Below, piece by piece: positions 1 to 8,359 of a stretch of 64,000 bases of DNA; the first letter of the stretch is position 1, and every line of letters begins with the position of its first letter. The stretch comes from Candidatus Caldarchaeum subterraneum (GTDB lineage Archaea > Thermoproteota > Nitrososphaeria_A > Caldarchaeales > Caldarchaeaceae): the NCBI GenBank assembly GCA_000270325.1, contig BA000048.1:1477481-1541480 (forward strand), read 5' to 3'. Under the pieces are notes generated by a model, which was not told the DNA's origin, did no database searches, and saw only the letters and a list, made by a program, of their open reading frames with translations. The translations under genes were made by a program, and so were the position numbers.

Positions 1-30
1 AACCATCTACAACCTCGCAAGGGTAAAGTT

Positions 31-40
31 AAATTTATAT
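31..40 (+). promoter_or_regulatory. TATA box of the small membrane protein gene
   Basis: An AT-rich box lies about 27 nt before the ATG at 63. That spacing fits a leaderless archaeal transcript and argues for the ATG at 63 over the in-frame ATG at 39. Confidence 0.55.
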
Positions 41-62
41 GCCCTTAAAATCCTACAACGAC

Positions 63-317
63 ATGGCCAGAGACCAGACCCTTGGAGCCCTCCTCATGAT
101 TGTCAGCATCGCGGGAATCATTCTCTATGCATGGGCGCTATTTTTACCACCAATCCCAGGACTTGACACAATTATCTTAAAACTTACAGCTATCGTGGCG
201 GTTGGTGGAGTTCTCGGAATAATCGCGTGGATAGGATACACGTTGGCTACTACTCCGCCTCCCAAGCCGCTTGAAGAAATAGAGAAGGAATTGAACGAGG
301 AGTTGAAGAAAGGCTAG
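63..317 (+). CDS. Small two-helix membrane protein, conserved archaeal type
   Basis: This 84-residue protein starts MARDQTLG and has two hydrophobic segments (about residues 8-28 and 38-61). A short proline stretch and a charged amphipathic tail rich in E and K follow. I recall similar small membrane proteins in Thaumarchaeota and related archaea, sometimes mislabelled as regulators, but know no function. The start at 63 is chosen because the TATA-like box at 31-40 is at leaderless spacing; an in-frame ATG at 39 would add eight residues. It converges with the basic protein gene, whose stop lies immediately after its own. Confidence 0.75.
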   Translation: MARDQTLGALLMIVSIAGIILYAWALFLPPIPGLDTIILKLTAIVAVGGVLGIIAWIGYTLATTPPPKPLEEIEKELNEELKKG

Positions 318-527
318 CTATGCCGCAGTGGTTTCTGTTTTTCTTCTCGGCCTTCCAACCGCTCCCTTTCTTCTTGCTGAGCGACGTCTCCTCCTTTTCG
401 GTGCCACTTGTGAATAACGAATTACAGTTTCTTTGATTTCAGGCGGAAGTTTTTCGGAAACTTTTCTCAACCGTTCGGCTAGCTCAAGTGCTTCAACAAT
501 TCTCTGTGAAAGACTTTTTCGGGGCAT
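318..527 (-). CDS. Small basic protein of unknown function
   Basis: A 69-residue protein with an N-terminal helix (leucine- and glutamate-rich, about residues 5-38) and a strongly basic C-terminal half with a run of arginines near residue 46. The basic tail suggests nucleic-acid or ribosome binding, which is inference. It lies 24 nt downstream of the FrhB-like gene on the same strand and may be co-transcribed or use its own AT-rich stretch at 541-552. No family recognised. Confidence 0.6.
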   Translation of the reverse strand: MPRKSLSQRIVEALELAERLRKVSEKLPPEIKETVIRYSQVAPKRRRRRSARRKGAVGRPRRKTETTAA

Positions 528-551
528 AATTAATGATAATTACAAGGTTAT

Positions 552-1751
552 TTAAGGGTTTTCACCGAAAAATAACGGAGAAATTCTCTCTTTTTTCTGT
601 TGACATAGTTTTTTCAACAATTTGATGGAATTATCCTCGAGAGGAAGCTCCTTTATCTCTAGATATCCTTTGCTCACCGCGTCTTCAAAAAGGGTTTTTC
701 CGACGCGTGTCCTGAGAACGGTTATCGTCCACCCATGTGTAGCCAATCCGCCGACAGATATGTCAGCGTTATCTGCTGCATAATCTTTGCAGAATCTACA
801 TGCTGGTCTTTCATATTTGTGAAGAGGCTTCAAAGGCTTGACAATCTCATCACCGTTTTTCAGAGATATTATTACTTTGCCTTTGATGTTTATCTTGGCC
901 ACATCGTTTGGGTTGACACCTATTTCGTTAAAGTATTTCATCAAACCGGTGTATGTGAAAACCTCGGAGCAGAACAATCCTATGCTGAAAACAACATGCT
1001 GCTTAAACCACTCCGCATACCTTATTTCTGGGACGGAGTGCTGCAAATATCTCAGACCGTTTATTTGACATGGCACGCCCACCACACCCAACTTATCAAC
1101 ACCCTTCTCAAACGCCTCTTTCAGGGCCAAAAGGTTCGGGGCATAGGTGTATCTGGAGCCTGCACAGCCAAGAACGTCGTCAGGCTCGAAGACAAGTTTA
1201 GGAATGGGTTTCAAAGGCTGCTCAGATGTGGTAGTTGATAAGGCCGCAGCATCGATAACATTTTCCTTCAGGGCATAGATGAGAAGTGAAGTGACTGTGC
1301 CACCGTCCTGCGACCTTTTCAAAATCTCGCTGTTGGTGCTCCTGCTTAGGAAAACTTCCCCATATCGCCCAAATCCGTCTTCCCTATGCGCGTAGCTGTC
1401 GAGGCTCTTGAAACCAATCTCCATATCCGATAAATGTAGCTCTGGACACGCTTCGACGCACAAGTCGCATTCAATACAGTGGTTGAGACGAGTGTTGACG
1501 GGATGGTCCTCAACATAGTCGAAAACGTTGGTGGGACAGACCGTGACACATGCTGCACATCCGCTGCATCTCCCTGTGCCGACGACCCCGTCAACAATCA
1601 CTTGATCACCTCTTTTGCTCACCCACTCCAGTGCATGGTGCCAGCCCGTGTAGTATTGAATGGAAGCGGGGTCGGATTGATTTCCGAGGCTGTGAATGTA
1701 CTGTCTCTCAATCCTCGAGAGCTTCTGAAGAATCTCCCAGCTGCTCCGCAT
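552..1751 (-). CDS. Coenzyme F420 hydrogenase/dehydrogenase beta-subunit-like protein (FrhB family) with two 4Fe-4S clusters
   Basis: The 399-residue protein has an N-terminal ferredoxin-like region with two CxxCxxCxxxCP motifs (C62/C65/C68/C72 and C92/C95/C98/C102). The remainder matches the FrhB/FdhB/FpoF-type fold that binds FAD and F420, including the RSTNSEILKRSQDGG-like segment. Family members pass electrons between F420H2 and iron-sulfur partners. No hydrogenase or formate dehydrogenase subunits are adjacent, so the partner is unknown. A CofE homologue at 58463 supports F420 use in this organism. The start at 1751 sits 30 nt from a TATA box at 1777-1785. The exact substrate cannot be told from sequence. 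Confidence 0.85.
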   Translation of the reverse strand: MRSSWEILQKLSRIERQYIHSLGNQSDPASIQYYTGWHHALEWVSKRGDQVIVDGVVGTGRCSGCAACVTVCPTNVFDYVEDHPVNTRLNHCIECDLCVEACPELHLSDMEIGFKSLDSYAHREDGFGRYGEVFLSRSTNSEILKRSQDGGTVTSLLIYALKENVIDAAALSTTTSEQPLKPIPKLVFEPDDVLGCAGSRYTYAPNLLALKEAFEKGVDKLGVVGVPCQINGLRYLQHSVPEIRYAEWFKQHVVFSIGLFCSEVFTYTGLMKYFNEIGVNPNDVAKINIKGKVIISLKNGDEIVKPLKPLHKYERPACRFCKDYAADNADISVGGLATHGWTITVLRTRVGKTLFEDAVSKGYLEIKELPLEDNSIKLLKKLCQQKKERISPLFFGENP

Positions 1752-1776
1752 GTGATTAATCGTTAATTTGAAGCTT

Positions 1777-1785
1777 CTTTATATT
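1777..1785 (-). promoter_or_regulatory. TATA box of the FrhB-like gene
   Basis: The minus strand reads AATATAAAG with its centre about 30 nt from the ATG at 1751, consistent with a nearly leaderless transcript. Confidence 0.55.
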
Positions 1786-1789
1786 CTTA

Positions 1790-2332
1790 TCACCCTATAT
1801 ACGAAAGGTTGTCGGTGTCAAAATCCTTTATGAGAACAGGTTTTGACAACGTCGGCTGAATCACTATTTTCCGCAGCTCTGGTAAAGCGTCGTAAATGGA
1901 TGTCGAGGCTATTTTTGTAGCCACGTGGTCGTAGGGCAGTGCAGATGACACTGCTTCTCTCACCAATTCTCTTGTCTGTTTCTCGTCGAAGCCGAGTGCA
2001 TGCAGATACTCATGGAGAAGCACGACGAAAAGATAGCTGTTAACCATCTCCCGCGACTTGGTCGCCGAGTATACGGCGTTAAGCATGGCTTGGTTGACAA
2101 CGATGGCGTTTGAGCCTATCTCATGGTAGGCTGCTATGTGTGGCGGAAGATCGGCGAGAATCAGCCCCATGCCTCCTCTTCTCAACCCATACCGCTCCAA
2201 AACAAGCTGCTTAACCAGCCTGTACACATCCTCGAAAGACTGTGCCTTCTCCAGCTTCTCCGCGTAGCTCAACACAGTCACCTTCCCACTCACTTCGACG
2301 GAGCGGCCAATATAAGCGTTCGCAACAAACAC
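1790..2332 (-). CDS. Putative small zinc metalloprotease (HExxH)
   Basis: The 180-residue protein carries HEYLHALGF with H107, E108 and H111 as the likely zinc-binding and catalytic set; acidic residues just downstream (D116/E117) could supply a third ligand. The preceding segment is a hydrophobic helix typical of zincin-type active-site helices. There is no signal peptide, so it is probably cytoplasmic. It is co-directional with tRNA-Ile just upstream and 38 nt before the FrhB-like gene. The exact start is uncertain, because no good TATA box lies near 2332 and in-frame alternative starts exist further in. Substrate unknown. Confidence 0.7.
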   Translation of the reverse strand: MFVANAYIGRSVEVSGKVTVLSYAEKLEKAQSFEDVYRLVKQLVLERYGLRRGGMGLILADLPPHIAAYHEIGSNAIVVNQAMLNAVYSATKSREMVNSYLFVVLLHEYLHALGFDEKQTRELVREAVSSALPYDHVATKIASTSIYDALPELRKIVIQPTLSKPVLIKDFDTDNLSYIG

Positions 2333-2354
2333 ATTATCAAAGTCATACCCTAAA

Positions 2355-2429
2355 TGGGCCGGGGGAGATTCGAACTCCCGACCTTTCGGTTATCAGCCGA
2401 ACGCTCTAACCATGCTGAGCTACCGGCCC
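2355..2429 (-). tRNA. tRNA-Ile (GAT anticodon)
   Basis: The minus strand folds as a full cloverleaf of 75 nt. The acceptor stem is GGGCCGG/CCGGCCC with A as discriminator. The D stem is GCTC/GAGC, the anticodon stem TTCGG/CCGAA with loop CTGATAA, and the T arm GGGAG-TTCGAAT-CTCCC. The loop gives anticodon GAT. There is no intron and CCA is not encoded. Confidence 0.97.
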
Positions 2430-2450
2430 GACAATTTCCGGAATGGTTCT

Positions 2451-2462
2451 GTTTATTTATAT
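2451..2462 (-). promoter_or_regulatory. TATA box of tRNA-Ile
   Basis: The minus strand reads ATATAAATAAAC, centred about 27 nt upstream of the first tRNA base at 2429. Confidence 0.6.
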
Positions 2463-2542
2463 TTGTTGTGTGAATGTGGTTTACAACGGGTGTTGGGCGG
2501 TTACCGTTATATTGTGGAATCTTTCTATGGATATGAAAGAAA

Positions 2543-2968
2543 TTGGTGAGGCAAGTCGATTATGCGCCCAAACCCATCGACCCGGATTTTCTGAAGAAGC
2601 CAGAGGAGTTTCCGATAACTGGTCAGCACAACGGCCACGAGGTGAGGGCGGAGGGCATTCAACGTTATGATGCTAACGGCAACCCCTACCCTACCAAGCT
2701 TGGAATACATGGGAAGATTGTTGCGGTTGATTGGGAGGCTTGCATAGCTGATGGAATATGCATGGATGTCTGCCCCGTAAACGTCTTCGAATGGGCCCTC
2801 AACCCCGGAAGGTCTGGCACAGGTAATGATCTGTATCCACTCGAGGGCGAGCTGTATGAAAAATACCGAACCGACAAATCCGAGCCCATAAGAGAAGCCG
2901 ACTGCATATTCTGCATGGCCTGCGAAGCCTCTTGCCCGACGAAAGCCATCAAAATCAACCCGCCGTAA
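2543..2968 (+). CDS. Zinc-containing dicluster ferredoxin (Sulfolobus/Thermoplasma type)
   Basis: This 141-residue ferredoxin has the N-terminal extension of the archaeal zinc ferredoxins. Histidines at about H29, H32 and H56 match the zinc ligands of that family. The first cluster motif is C67-x2-D70-x2-C73-x3-C77-P; the aspartate in place of cysteine predicts a [3Fe-4S] or convertible cluster. The second, C121-x2-C124-x2-C127-x3-C131-P, predicts a [4Fe-4S] cluster. In related archaea it is the electron acceptor for 2-oxoacid:ferredoxin oxidoreductases. Start is TTG 2543 or GTG 2546; an upstream TTATATT at about 2505-2512 fits a short leader. It is a likely partner for the AOR-family enzyme at 4290-6062. 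Confidence 0.92.
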   Translation: MVRQVDYAPKPIDPDFLKKPEEFPITGQHNGHEVRAEGIQRYDANGNPYPTKLGIHGKIVAVDWEACIADGICMDVCPVNVFEWALNPGRSGTGNDLYPLEGELYEKYRTDKSEPIREADCIFCMACEASCPTKAIKINPP

Positions 2969-3002
2969 AAATTCTTCAATTTCCCAAAAATTTTTCTCCC
3001 TG

Positions 3003-3683
3003 ATGAAGCTTAACTTTTCAAAGGAAGTTGGCGAAAGATTTACAGGCCTCGGAGTGTATTGCGCCGAGCTTGTAGACGTTAACAATCATGTAGAAAACCG
3101 GGAGTTGGTCGCCTACATTTCATCAGCTGTAGAAAACATCAAAAAAGAACATGTTTTAGAGAGGCTGGTTCAGAACAAGTTTGTCAGAGCTTATAGAGAT
3201 TTTTTCTGGCGAATAGGCATAGACCCTACTAAGACTAGGCCCTCGGCTGAAGCTTTGCTCAGAAGAGTCTTGGCGGGCAGGGATTTTCCAAGGATTAATC
3301 CCTTGGTTGATGTCTACAACGTTGTCTCCATGCAGTCTCTTCTTCCCATCGCTGCCTTCGATGTCGAGAAGCTAAAGGGAGAGCTTTTGATGAAGTTTGC
3401 AAATGTTGGTGAGCTTTTCCTCGGCATAGGGATGGATAAGCCTGTCGCGTTGACGGGGAAAGAGGTTGTGGTGAGGGATGATGAAAAGCTTGTCGCCATC
3501 TATCCCTATAGGGACGCTGACGCAACAAAGGTTACATCCGCGACACGGCATGTCTTTTTGATGGTTTGCGGAGTGCCAGGAATAGAGCTCGACTATCTTC
3601 AAAACACGGGCGAAACCCTTGTCAAACAAGTGATGAAATTCTGCGGAGGCACACCCCTCACCCAGTACTTGGCCACGGCGTGA
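3003..3683 (+). CDS. B3/B4 tRNA-binding domain protein (possible trans-editing factor)
   Basis: The 226-residue protein is a stand-alone B3/B4 domain, the fold found in the beta subunit of phenylalanyl-tRNA synthetase. The family signature is seen as TRPSAEALLRR followed by INPLVDVYN (about residues 80-105). Free-standing homologues are proposed to act in tRNA quality control or binding, although activity varies. It lies between tRNA-Ile and tRNA-Glu genes, with tRNA-Glu convergent just after its stop. Function beyond the domain is inference. Confidence 0.8.
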   Translation: MKLNFSKEVGERFTGLGVYCAELVDVNNHVENRELVAYISSAVENIKKEHVLERLVQNKFVRAYRDFFWRIGIDPTKTRPSAEALLRRVLAGRDFPRINPLVDVYNVVSMQSLLPIAAFDVEKLKGELLMKFANVGELFLGIGMDKPVALTGKEVVVRDDEKLVAIYPYRDADATKVTSATRHVFLMVCGVPGIELDYLQNTGETLVKQVMKFCGGTPLTQYLATA

Positions 3684-3686
3684 CGA

Positions 3687-3761
3687 TGCTCCGGCCGGGA
3701 TTTGAACCCGGGTCACCGGCTCGAAAGGCCGGTATACTTGACCGGACTATACTACCGGAGC
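3687..3761 (-). tRNA. tRNA-Glu (TTC anticodon)
   Basis: The minus strand gives a 75 nt cloverleaf: acceptor GCTCCGG/CCGGAGC with discriminator A, anticodon stem CCGGC/GCCGG with loop CTTTCGA, and a T loop TTCAAAT. The anticodon is TTC. No intron is present. It converges with the B3/B4 gene, 3 nt after that gene's stop. Confidence 0.96.
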
Positions 3762-3854
3762 CTATCTCGTTTTGGAGTCTTGTTGAGGTGTTTGATTAAC
3801 CTTTGCTTGTTTACGCGGGTGGGTGGAAAGGTTTAATCACGAGTGTGTTTAGAT

Positions 3855-4298
3855 ATGGTTGTGCCTGTGTTTAAGCGATCTGTTAGGTATTCGCCTGTGA
3901 AGGCCTCTGACTTGATGTCTTATCCTCCTGTGGTGGTTTCTGAGGATGCTACTGCTGAGGAGGCTGCTAAAACCATGTGGGATAACGGGGTCGGCAGCAT
4001 CCTTGTTTTGGACAAGGATGGAACGCTTGTCGGCATAATTACGGAGCGGGACATTCTTTATGCTGCGTCTCATCTGCTGCTCGGTAAAGACCTCAAGGCC
4101 AGGTCACTCATGTCGAAAAACCTTGTAACCGCCTCGCCCGACGAAGACGTGGCATCCGTTCTCGAGAAAATGAAGGACTTCAACATCCGCCACATACCAG
4201 TGGTGGACCAAGAGGGGAAACCTCTCGGCGTCCTCTCCTCAAGAGACATCCTCGACTTCGGTGTCAAGCTTCTCAGCCTCTTCATCCGCTCAACCTAG
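3855..4298 (+). CDS. CBS-domain pair protein
   Basis: About 147 residues made of two CBS motifs, each with the usual end pattern (LVGIITERDI and PLGVLSSRDI). Such proteins bind adenosyl nucleotides as energy or ligand sensors; the partner is unknown. ATG 3855 is preferred; an in-frame GTG at 3843 is possible. A TTTAAT box at about 3831-3837 suggests a start close to 3855-3861. Its last 9 bases overlap the 3' end of the convergent AOR-family gene. It is one of three CBS-pair proteins in this window (also 15756 and 20358). Confidence 0.85.
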   Translation: MVVPVFKRSVRYSPVKASDLMSYPPVVVSEDATAEEAAKTMWDNGVGSILVLDKDGTLVGIITERDILYAASHLLLGKDLKARSLMSKNLVTASPDEDVASVLEKMKDFNIRHIPVVDQEGKPLGVLSSRDILDFGVKLLSLFIRST

Positions 4299-6062
4299 CT
4301 TCGGAAACCTGTTGATAAACCCGGAGACATCGGCGGAAGGCCTTACTCGACGGTAGTGTCTAAGGATTTCTTCGACATTGCATACCTTGCCGCGGTGTTT
4401 GCCCGTGGGGAGAGGCTCCTCTGTGAACTTTCTTGGCAGCATGTACCCTGCATCACTCACACCATACAAATTGTTCAGATAGCGCTCAAGCCGCAGAACA
4501 TTCTCACCCACCTCCAGAAATACATCGGCCACCTCTTTTCCATACACGGCGTCGAAGCCGTCGAGGTAATCCCTGATATCAAAGACAAGTCTTGAAAAGG
4601 CGCAGACACCCAGCGAGTCTAAAGCTGCGACCTCGCACTGTTTGCGGTAGATGCAGGTGGCGATAATTTCCTCAGATGCATCATTGTCGAAGATGGTCTG
4701 TATTCCGATTTTTCTGAAGCTTTGGATTAGGTTGGGGTAGACCCAGATGTGGCAGCCTGCGCCGTAGTTTTCGACGGCGTTTATCACCCCCCAGGCTTTC
4801 TCGGCTCTTGGGTCCGCGTTTTGGATGCTGATGTTCTTCACAGACGGCGCCAGCTCCTCAGCTCCGTAGTGTCGCGCGGTGTATGCGGCCCCGCGTCCGA
4901 GAATTACACCCAACTCTCCTCCATGGCCTGTCTCATGGATAAGCCTGCACATCATCTCAAAATCACCCCATTCCAGCTTCTTCTCAGCCAGCCCCCTCTC
5001 GGAGATGTCCGCATACACCGCGAGAGTGTTGCCCATCTCTATCGGGTCTACACCGACCTCGTAGCAGAGCTGAGTCATGTAGGAGATTTGAGCGAGGTCG
5101 AAGATCATGCAGTTTGTTCCCAGCGAAGATATCTGGGCATAGTCGGGGCCCTCTCCCCTAACTCCGTATGCTATGGTCTCGCGTCTGCATGAAACCGGGC
5201 AGTAGCTGCACGTCATTCTCCTCACCAGAACGGTCTCGCTCATTTTTCTGCCGCCAACAAGTGGATATTTTTCTGTGGTTGTGATGGTGTAGTTTTTGAC
5301 TGGAATGGCTTCGTTTGAGCCGAGGGCTTCGGCGGCCACCGCTGTGCCGTGGACAGCGAGTAACCCTTTCTCGAGGTTGAGAAGAGGAGATGCATCGAGC
5401 TTGGCCTTGAGTCTCCTCATCAGTTGAGAGTAGTGTGTCGGGTTCCGCGGAGACTGGGCAGGTTTTTTCGCTCGCAGAACTATTGCTTTGAGGTTTTTCG
5501 ACCCGAAGACAGCTCCAACACCGTGTCTGACACCGCTGCTTCGACCCATGTCGTTCACTACCGTCGCGATGGGAAGCTGCTTCTCTCCAGCGGGTCCTAT
5601 CGCGAGCACACGGGCATCACCGGCCAGAAGCCTCACAGCCGCACAGGTCTCAACTGCGCCAAGGCCACGCAACCCCTCCACATCCACAAAAGAAATCCCA
5701 TCATCGGTCATAACCATAGCCGAGAGCTTGTCAAGACGGCCTGTGATGTAGAGTGCCGAGTATCCAAGGGCTGCGAGGGTATAAGCTGCGTAGCCGCCTG
5801 TATGGGCCCATGCTATCGTCCCTGTTAGAGGCGACCTGAACACGAGGGTTAAACGGTTTCCGAGCGGAAAGCCTGTTCCACCGAGGCTCCCAACCGCCAG
5901 AACAAGAGGACTATCGGGGTCGAGCGCGTCTTTTACAGAAGAGTTCCGTGCAATCAACCCCAAGCCGAGACATCTTCCACCCCACACACCATACTCAAAC
6001 AAATCAGGAAACTCATGAACGACCACACTTTTCTCAGAAAGGTCAATCTCTGCTATTCTCAT
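4290..6062 (-). CDS. Aldehyde:ferredoxin oxidoreductase family protein (tungsten/molybdenum)
   Basis: The 590-residue protein follows the AOR family layout: an N-terminal beta domain, then helical domains binding one [4Fe-4S] cluster and a bis-pterin W/Mo cofactor. The cluster motif is C285-x2-C288-x3-C292 with the last cysteine in the D482-x2-G-x-C487 motif. It would oxidise aldehydes to acids using ferredoxin. The N terminus is slightly short compared with AOR/FOR proteins. It is divergent from the aldo/keto reductase gene across a 56-bp gap with one central AT box, which suggests co-regulation. Whether it is AOR, FOR, GAPOR or an uncharacterised WOR subtype cannot be decided here. Confidence 0.9.
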   Translation of the reverse strand: MRIAEIDLSEKSVVVHEFPDLFEYGVWGGRCLGLGLIARNSSVKDALDPDSPLVLAVGSLGGTGFPLGNRLTLVFRSPLTGTIAWAHTGGYAAYTLAALGYSALYITGRLDKLSAMVMTDDGISFVDVEGLRGLGAVETCAAVRLLAGDARVLAIGPAGEKQLPIATVVNDMGRSSGVRHGVGAVFGSKNLKAIVLRAKKPAQSPRNPTHYSQLMRRLKAKLDASPLLNLEKGLLAVHGTAVAAEALGSNEAIPVKNYTITTTEKYPLVGGRKMSETVLVRRMTCSYCPVSCRRETIAYGVRGEGPDYAQISSLGTNCMIFDLAQISYMTQLCYEVGVDPIEMGNTLAVYADISERGLAEKKLEWGDFEMMCRLIHETGHGGELGVILGRGAAYTARHYGAEELAPSVKNISIQNADPRAEKAWGVINAVENYGAGCHIWVYPNLIQSFRKIGIQTIFDNDASEEIIATCIYRKQCEVAALDSLGVCAFSRLVFDIRDYLDGFDAVYGKEVADVFLEVGENVLRLERYLNNLYGVSDAGYMLPRKFTEEPLPTGKHRGKVCNVEEILRHYRRVRPSADVSGFINRFPKLG

Positions 6063-6090
6063 CTTTACAAACTGTGAGCCGCACCGAAAT

Positions 6091-6098
6091 TAATATTA
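6091..6098. promoter_or_regulatory. Palindromic TATA-like box between divergent genes
   Basis: TAATATTA is a perfect palindrome, 25 nt from the aldo/keto reductase ATG (6119) and about 32 nt from the AOR-family ATG (6062). It is the only clear TATA candidate in the 56-bp gap and may serve both directions. Confidence 0.5.
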
Positions 6099-6118
6099 CT
6101 GGTTAACGTTGGTTTGTT

Positions 6119-7090
6119 ATGCTTTACACGGAGCTCGGCCGGACGGGTGAGAAGGTTTCGGTGGTTTGGCTGGGGACGTGGCAGTTTGGCTCCGGCTCAT
6201 GGGGATTTGGTAAAGGCTATGGTGAGAAAGAATGTCTCGAGGCTGTTTACGCCTCGGTGGAGGCTGGGGTCAACGTGATTGACACGGCTGAGGTTTATGG
6301 TGGAGGTGTTTCGGAGAAAATTGTTGGGAAAGCGGTCAAGGAGCTTGGGGACAGGGTGTTGATAGCGACGAAGGTTGCGCCTCATCACCTCACCTACAAC
6401 GGAGTCATCGAGGCATGTGAGAGAAGCCTAAACAGGCTCGGCGTCAAGACAATCGACCTCTACCAAATCCACTTCCCAAACCCGCTTATCCCAATCACCC
6501 AGACCATGCGGGCGATGGAGCATCTCGTCAAAACGGGTAAAATCCGCTACATCGGGGTAAGCAACTTCTCACTCGGCCAACTCATCAAAGCACGCCAAGC
6601 ACTCAGAAGCGAGGATATAGTCTCAAACCAAGTCCGCTACAACCTTCTCCAGCGCCAGCCAGAGGAACATCTGCTCCCCTACTGCATCCGCGAAAAAATC
6701 AACATACTCGCCTACAGCCCTCTCGCACAAGGGCTTCTAACAGGCAAATACACATCAACCAACCCGCCGAGAGACATCATAAGAAGAATAAATCCGCTGT
6801 ACACAAGGAGATACCTCAAACGTATCGAGCCCTTGTTGACGGAGCTGCGTAATCTGGCTGAGAAATATGGGGCCTCGGTTGGGCAGATTGCTTTGGCGTG
6901 GGTTTTCGCCCATGAAGGCTGTGTCGCCATCGCGGGCTCTAAGAACAGGGAGCAGGCTCTCAACAACGCGGCTGCAGGAAACATACAGCTAACGAGGGAC
7001 GAGATGGAGAAGCTCACCGCGCTGAGCATGCAAACCCAGCCCGGAGCCATGGAGATTATCCAGACAATACCACGGATACTCGGGTTCTGA
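6119..7090 (+). CDS. Aldo/keto reductase
   Basis: A 323-residue AKR-fold enzyme (TIM barrel) with the catalytic tetrad D55 (IDTAEVYG), Y60, K85 (ATKV) and H118 (QIHFPN). The NADP-binding end is seen as AIAGSKNREQ near residues 276-285. It would reduce aldehydes or ketones with NADPH. It is divergent from the AOR-family gene, so both may act on aldehydes, one by oxidation with ferredoxin and one by reduction with NAD(P)H; that link is inference. The exact substrate is not predictable. Confidence 0.92.
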   Translation: MLYTELGRTGEKVSVVWLGTWQFGSGSWGFGKGYGEKECLEAVYASVEAGVNVIDTAEVYGGGVSEKIVGKAVKELGDRVLIATKVAPHHLTYNGVIEACERSLNRLGVKTIDLYQIHFPNPLIPITQTMRAMEHLVKTGKIRYIGVSNFSLGQLIKARQALRSEDIVSNQVRYNLLQRQPEEHLLPYCIREKINILAYSPLAQGLLTGKYTSTNPPRDIIRRINPLYTRRYLKRIEPLLTELRNLAEKYGASVGQIALAWVFAHEGCVAIAGSKNREQALNNAAAGNIQLTRDEMEKLTALSMQTQPGAMEIIQTIPRILGF

Positions 7091-7124
7091 AAAACATATC
7101 TATCTCCGTTAAAACGTCAAGCCG

Positions 7125-7958
7125 TTGAAGAAGCTGGCAATCGGCTACTTACTGTCAGCCTTCAACTGCCTATCTCTTACACCTCTAGCCATCTATCTAC
7201 TGTTTCCCGCGATGGTTACGTATCCTGTTTCGATTGTTTTGCGTGCGCTGGGATGGCGGGATGTTAGACGCGGTACTGGCGTAGGCTCAGCCTCCTACCT
7301 TGTCATATTTTTGCTGGGTGTTGTCACGTTTCTGCTTGTTCTGCTAACTTTCACCGAGGCGTTGCCCCGTGAAGCCCTCCAAATCGCTGCCCTTAGCTGG
7401 ACATTTTACTCAGTCGCCGAACTCTATCTCTACAACTCAGCCGCAAGAAACCTTGGAGCGAGAACCTTTCACCTTGCATCGGTCAACATCATCGGCGTCG
7501 CCTCCATCGACTATGTCGCCTTCACAGTGTTGCCCGCATCCGTGCAGAGTTTCCCCGAAGAGGTAGGTGGGTTTCTCTACATAGGCGCCGGCCTGCTGAT
7601 TGTTTCTGCTCTTGCCGCCGCTGTCGCATCAACTAATATCAACATAACCCGCTCCACAACGCTTCAAACAATTCCGAAGCTCCCGCCTGCAGCAAACACT
7701 TCACCAATCCAGAGACAGGCGCAGCCCCTCCTCAAGCTGGAGCCTCTTAGAGAAGGCAGCCAAAAAACTTGCCCAAAATGCAGAGCAGCCAACCCTTTGA
7801 AAGCGAGAACATGTAGCGGATGTGGAGCCATTCTAGCGGTGGAAATTGGGTTAAAATGCCCCGTATGCGACGCACCCTTCGCCTATGCAAAGAAGCTAAG
7901 AATGGACCGCTACATCTGCGGCATATGCGGCTCAACACTAGTAGTCAAACCTGCTTAG
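7125..7958 (+). CDS. Membrane protein with C-terminal double zinc ribbon
   Basis: The 277-residue protein has about five hydrophobic segments in the first 175 residues, a proline-rich linker, and a C-terminal zinc-ribbon region. The ribbon region contains CPKC...CSGC and then CPVC...CGIC, eight cysteines in four CxxC knuckles. Start is TTG 7125. Membrane proteins with a cytoplasmic zinc-ribbon tail are common in archaea and mostly uncharacterised. It converges with the RNase P RNA gene, whose 3' end lies within a few bases of its stop. Confidence 0.75.
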   Translation: MKKLAIGYLLSAFNCLSLTPLAIYLLFPAMVTYPVSIVLRALGWRDVRRGTGVGSASYLVIFLLGVVTFLLVLLTFTEALPREALQIAALSWTFYSVAELYLYNSAARNLGARTFHLASVNIIGVASIDYVAFTVLPASVQSFPEEVGGFLYIGAGLLIVSALAAAVASTNINITRSTTLQTIPKLPPAANTSPIQRQAQPLLKLEPLREGSQKTCPKCRAANPLKARTCSGCGAILAVEIGLKCPVCDAPFAYAKKLRMDRYICGICGSTLVVKPA

Positions 7959-7960
7959 AT

Positions 7961-8263
7961 GGTGGGTGTGCGGCTCGTAGTCCTCCTTCTGTTTAAGCGG
8001 GATTTGTCTCATCGGCTTCCGCCGGGCATCGGGGAGGCTGCTCACAGCCCAGCGGCCTTTCCCGCCGCGGGTCGCCCGTTTCAACCAATCCACCACGCTC
8101 CTCATCGGCTTAGAAGCCGAGTCATGGCCACTGCGTGGCGGAGGTCTCGTTTCTGCGGCGTTGCCAAGGGTCTCCCCCTGCGCCTCGCGGCGCCGCGGCG
8201 CCTCCCGCGGGGGAGGAACTTCCTCCGGAGCTCCCGGTGACCCGCCCGGCCGCTCACCCAACC
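7961..8263 (-). ncRNA. rnpB: RNase P RNA
   Basis: The GC-rich minus-strand sequence has the conserved RNase P blocks. A GGAGGAAGTTCC-type CR-I lies near the 5' end (8214-8225), CGCAGAAACGAGACC lies mid-molecule, and AGACAAATCCCGCTTA lies near the 3' end as CR-V. The termini pair as P1: the 5' GGTTGGGTGAGCGGC side (8249-8263) with GCCGCACACCCACC (7961-7974). A TATA box at 8288-8295 gives a start near 8263; a second AT box at 8263-8270 is too close for the P1 pairing. The RNA processes pre-tRNA 5' ends with Pop5/Rpp protein partners not seen here. The ends are approximate. Confidence 0.9.
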
Positions 8264-8287
8264 TATAAAACATTATGGTAGCTCTTA

Positions 8288-8295
8288 TCTATATT
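8288..8295 (-). promoter_or_regulatory. TATA box of RNase P RNA
   Basis: The minus strand reads AATATAGA, about 27 nt upstream of the predicted P1 5' end at 8263. Confidence 0.5.
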
Positions 8296-8359
8296 CCCAG
8301 TCAACAACCTCCGCAACGCAAAGTCTTATGCCGAGGCCCGTAATCGGGCCCAGCGGTTT

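Noticed and set aside
8263-8270. TATA box directly at the RNase P RNA 5' end
   Set aside because: Using it would start the RNA inside the P1 helix and break the pairing with the 3' end; the box at 8288-8295 fits better.
7938-8273. Open frames on both strands over the GC-rich block
   Set aside because: The block contains the conserved RNase P RNA sequences and terminal P1 pairing, so the frames are accidental.
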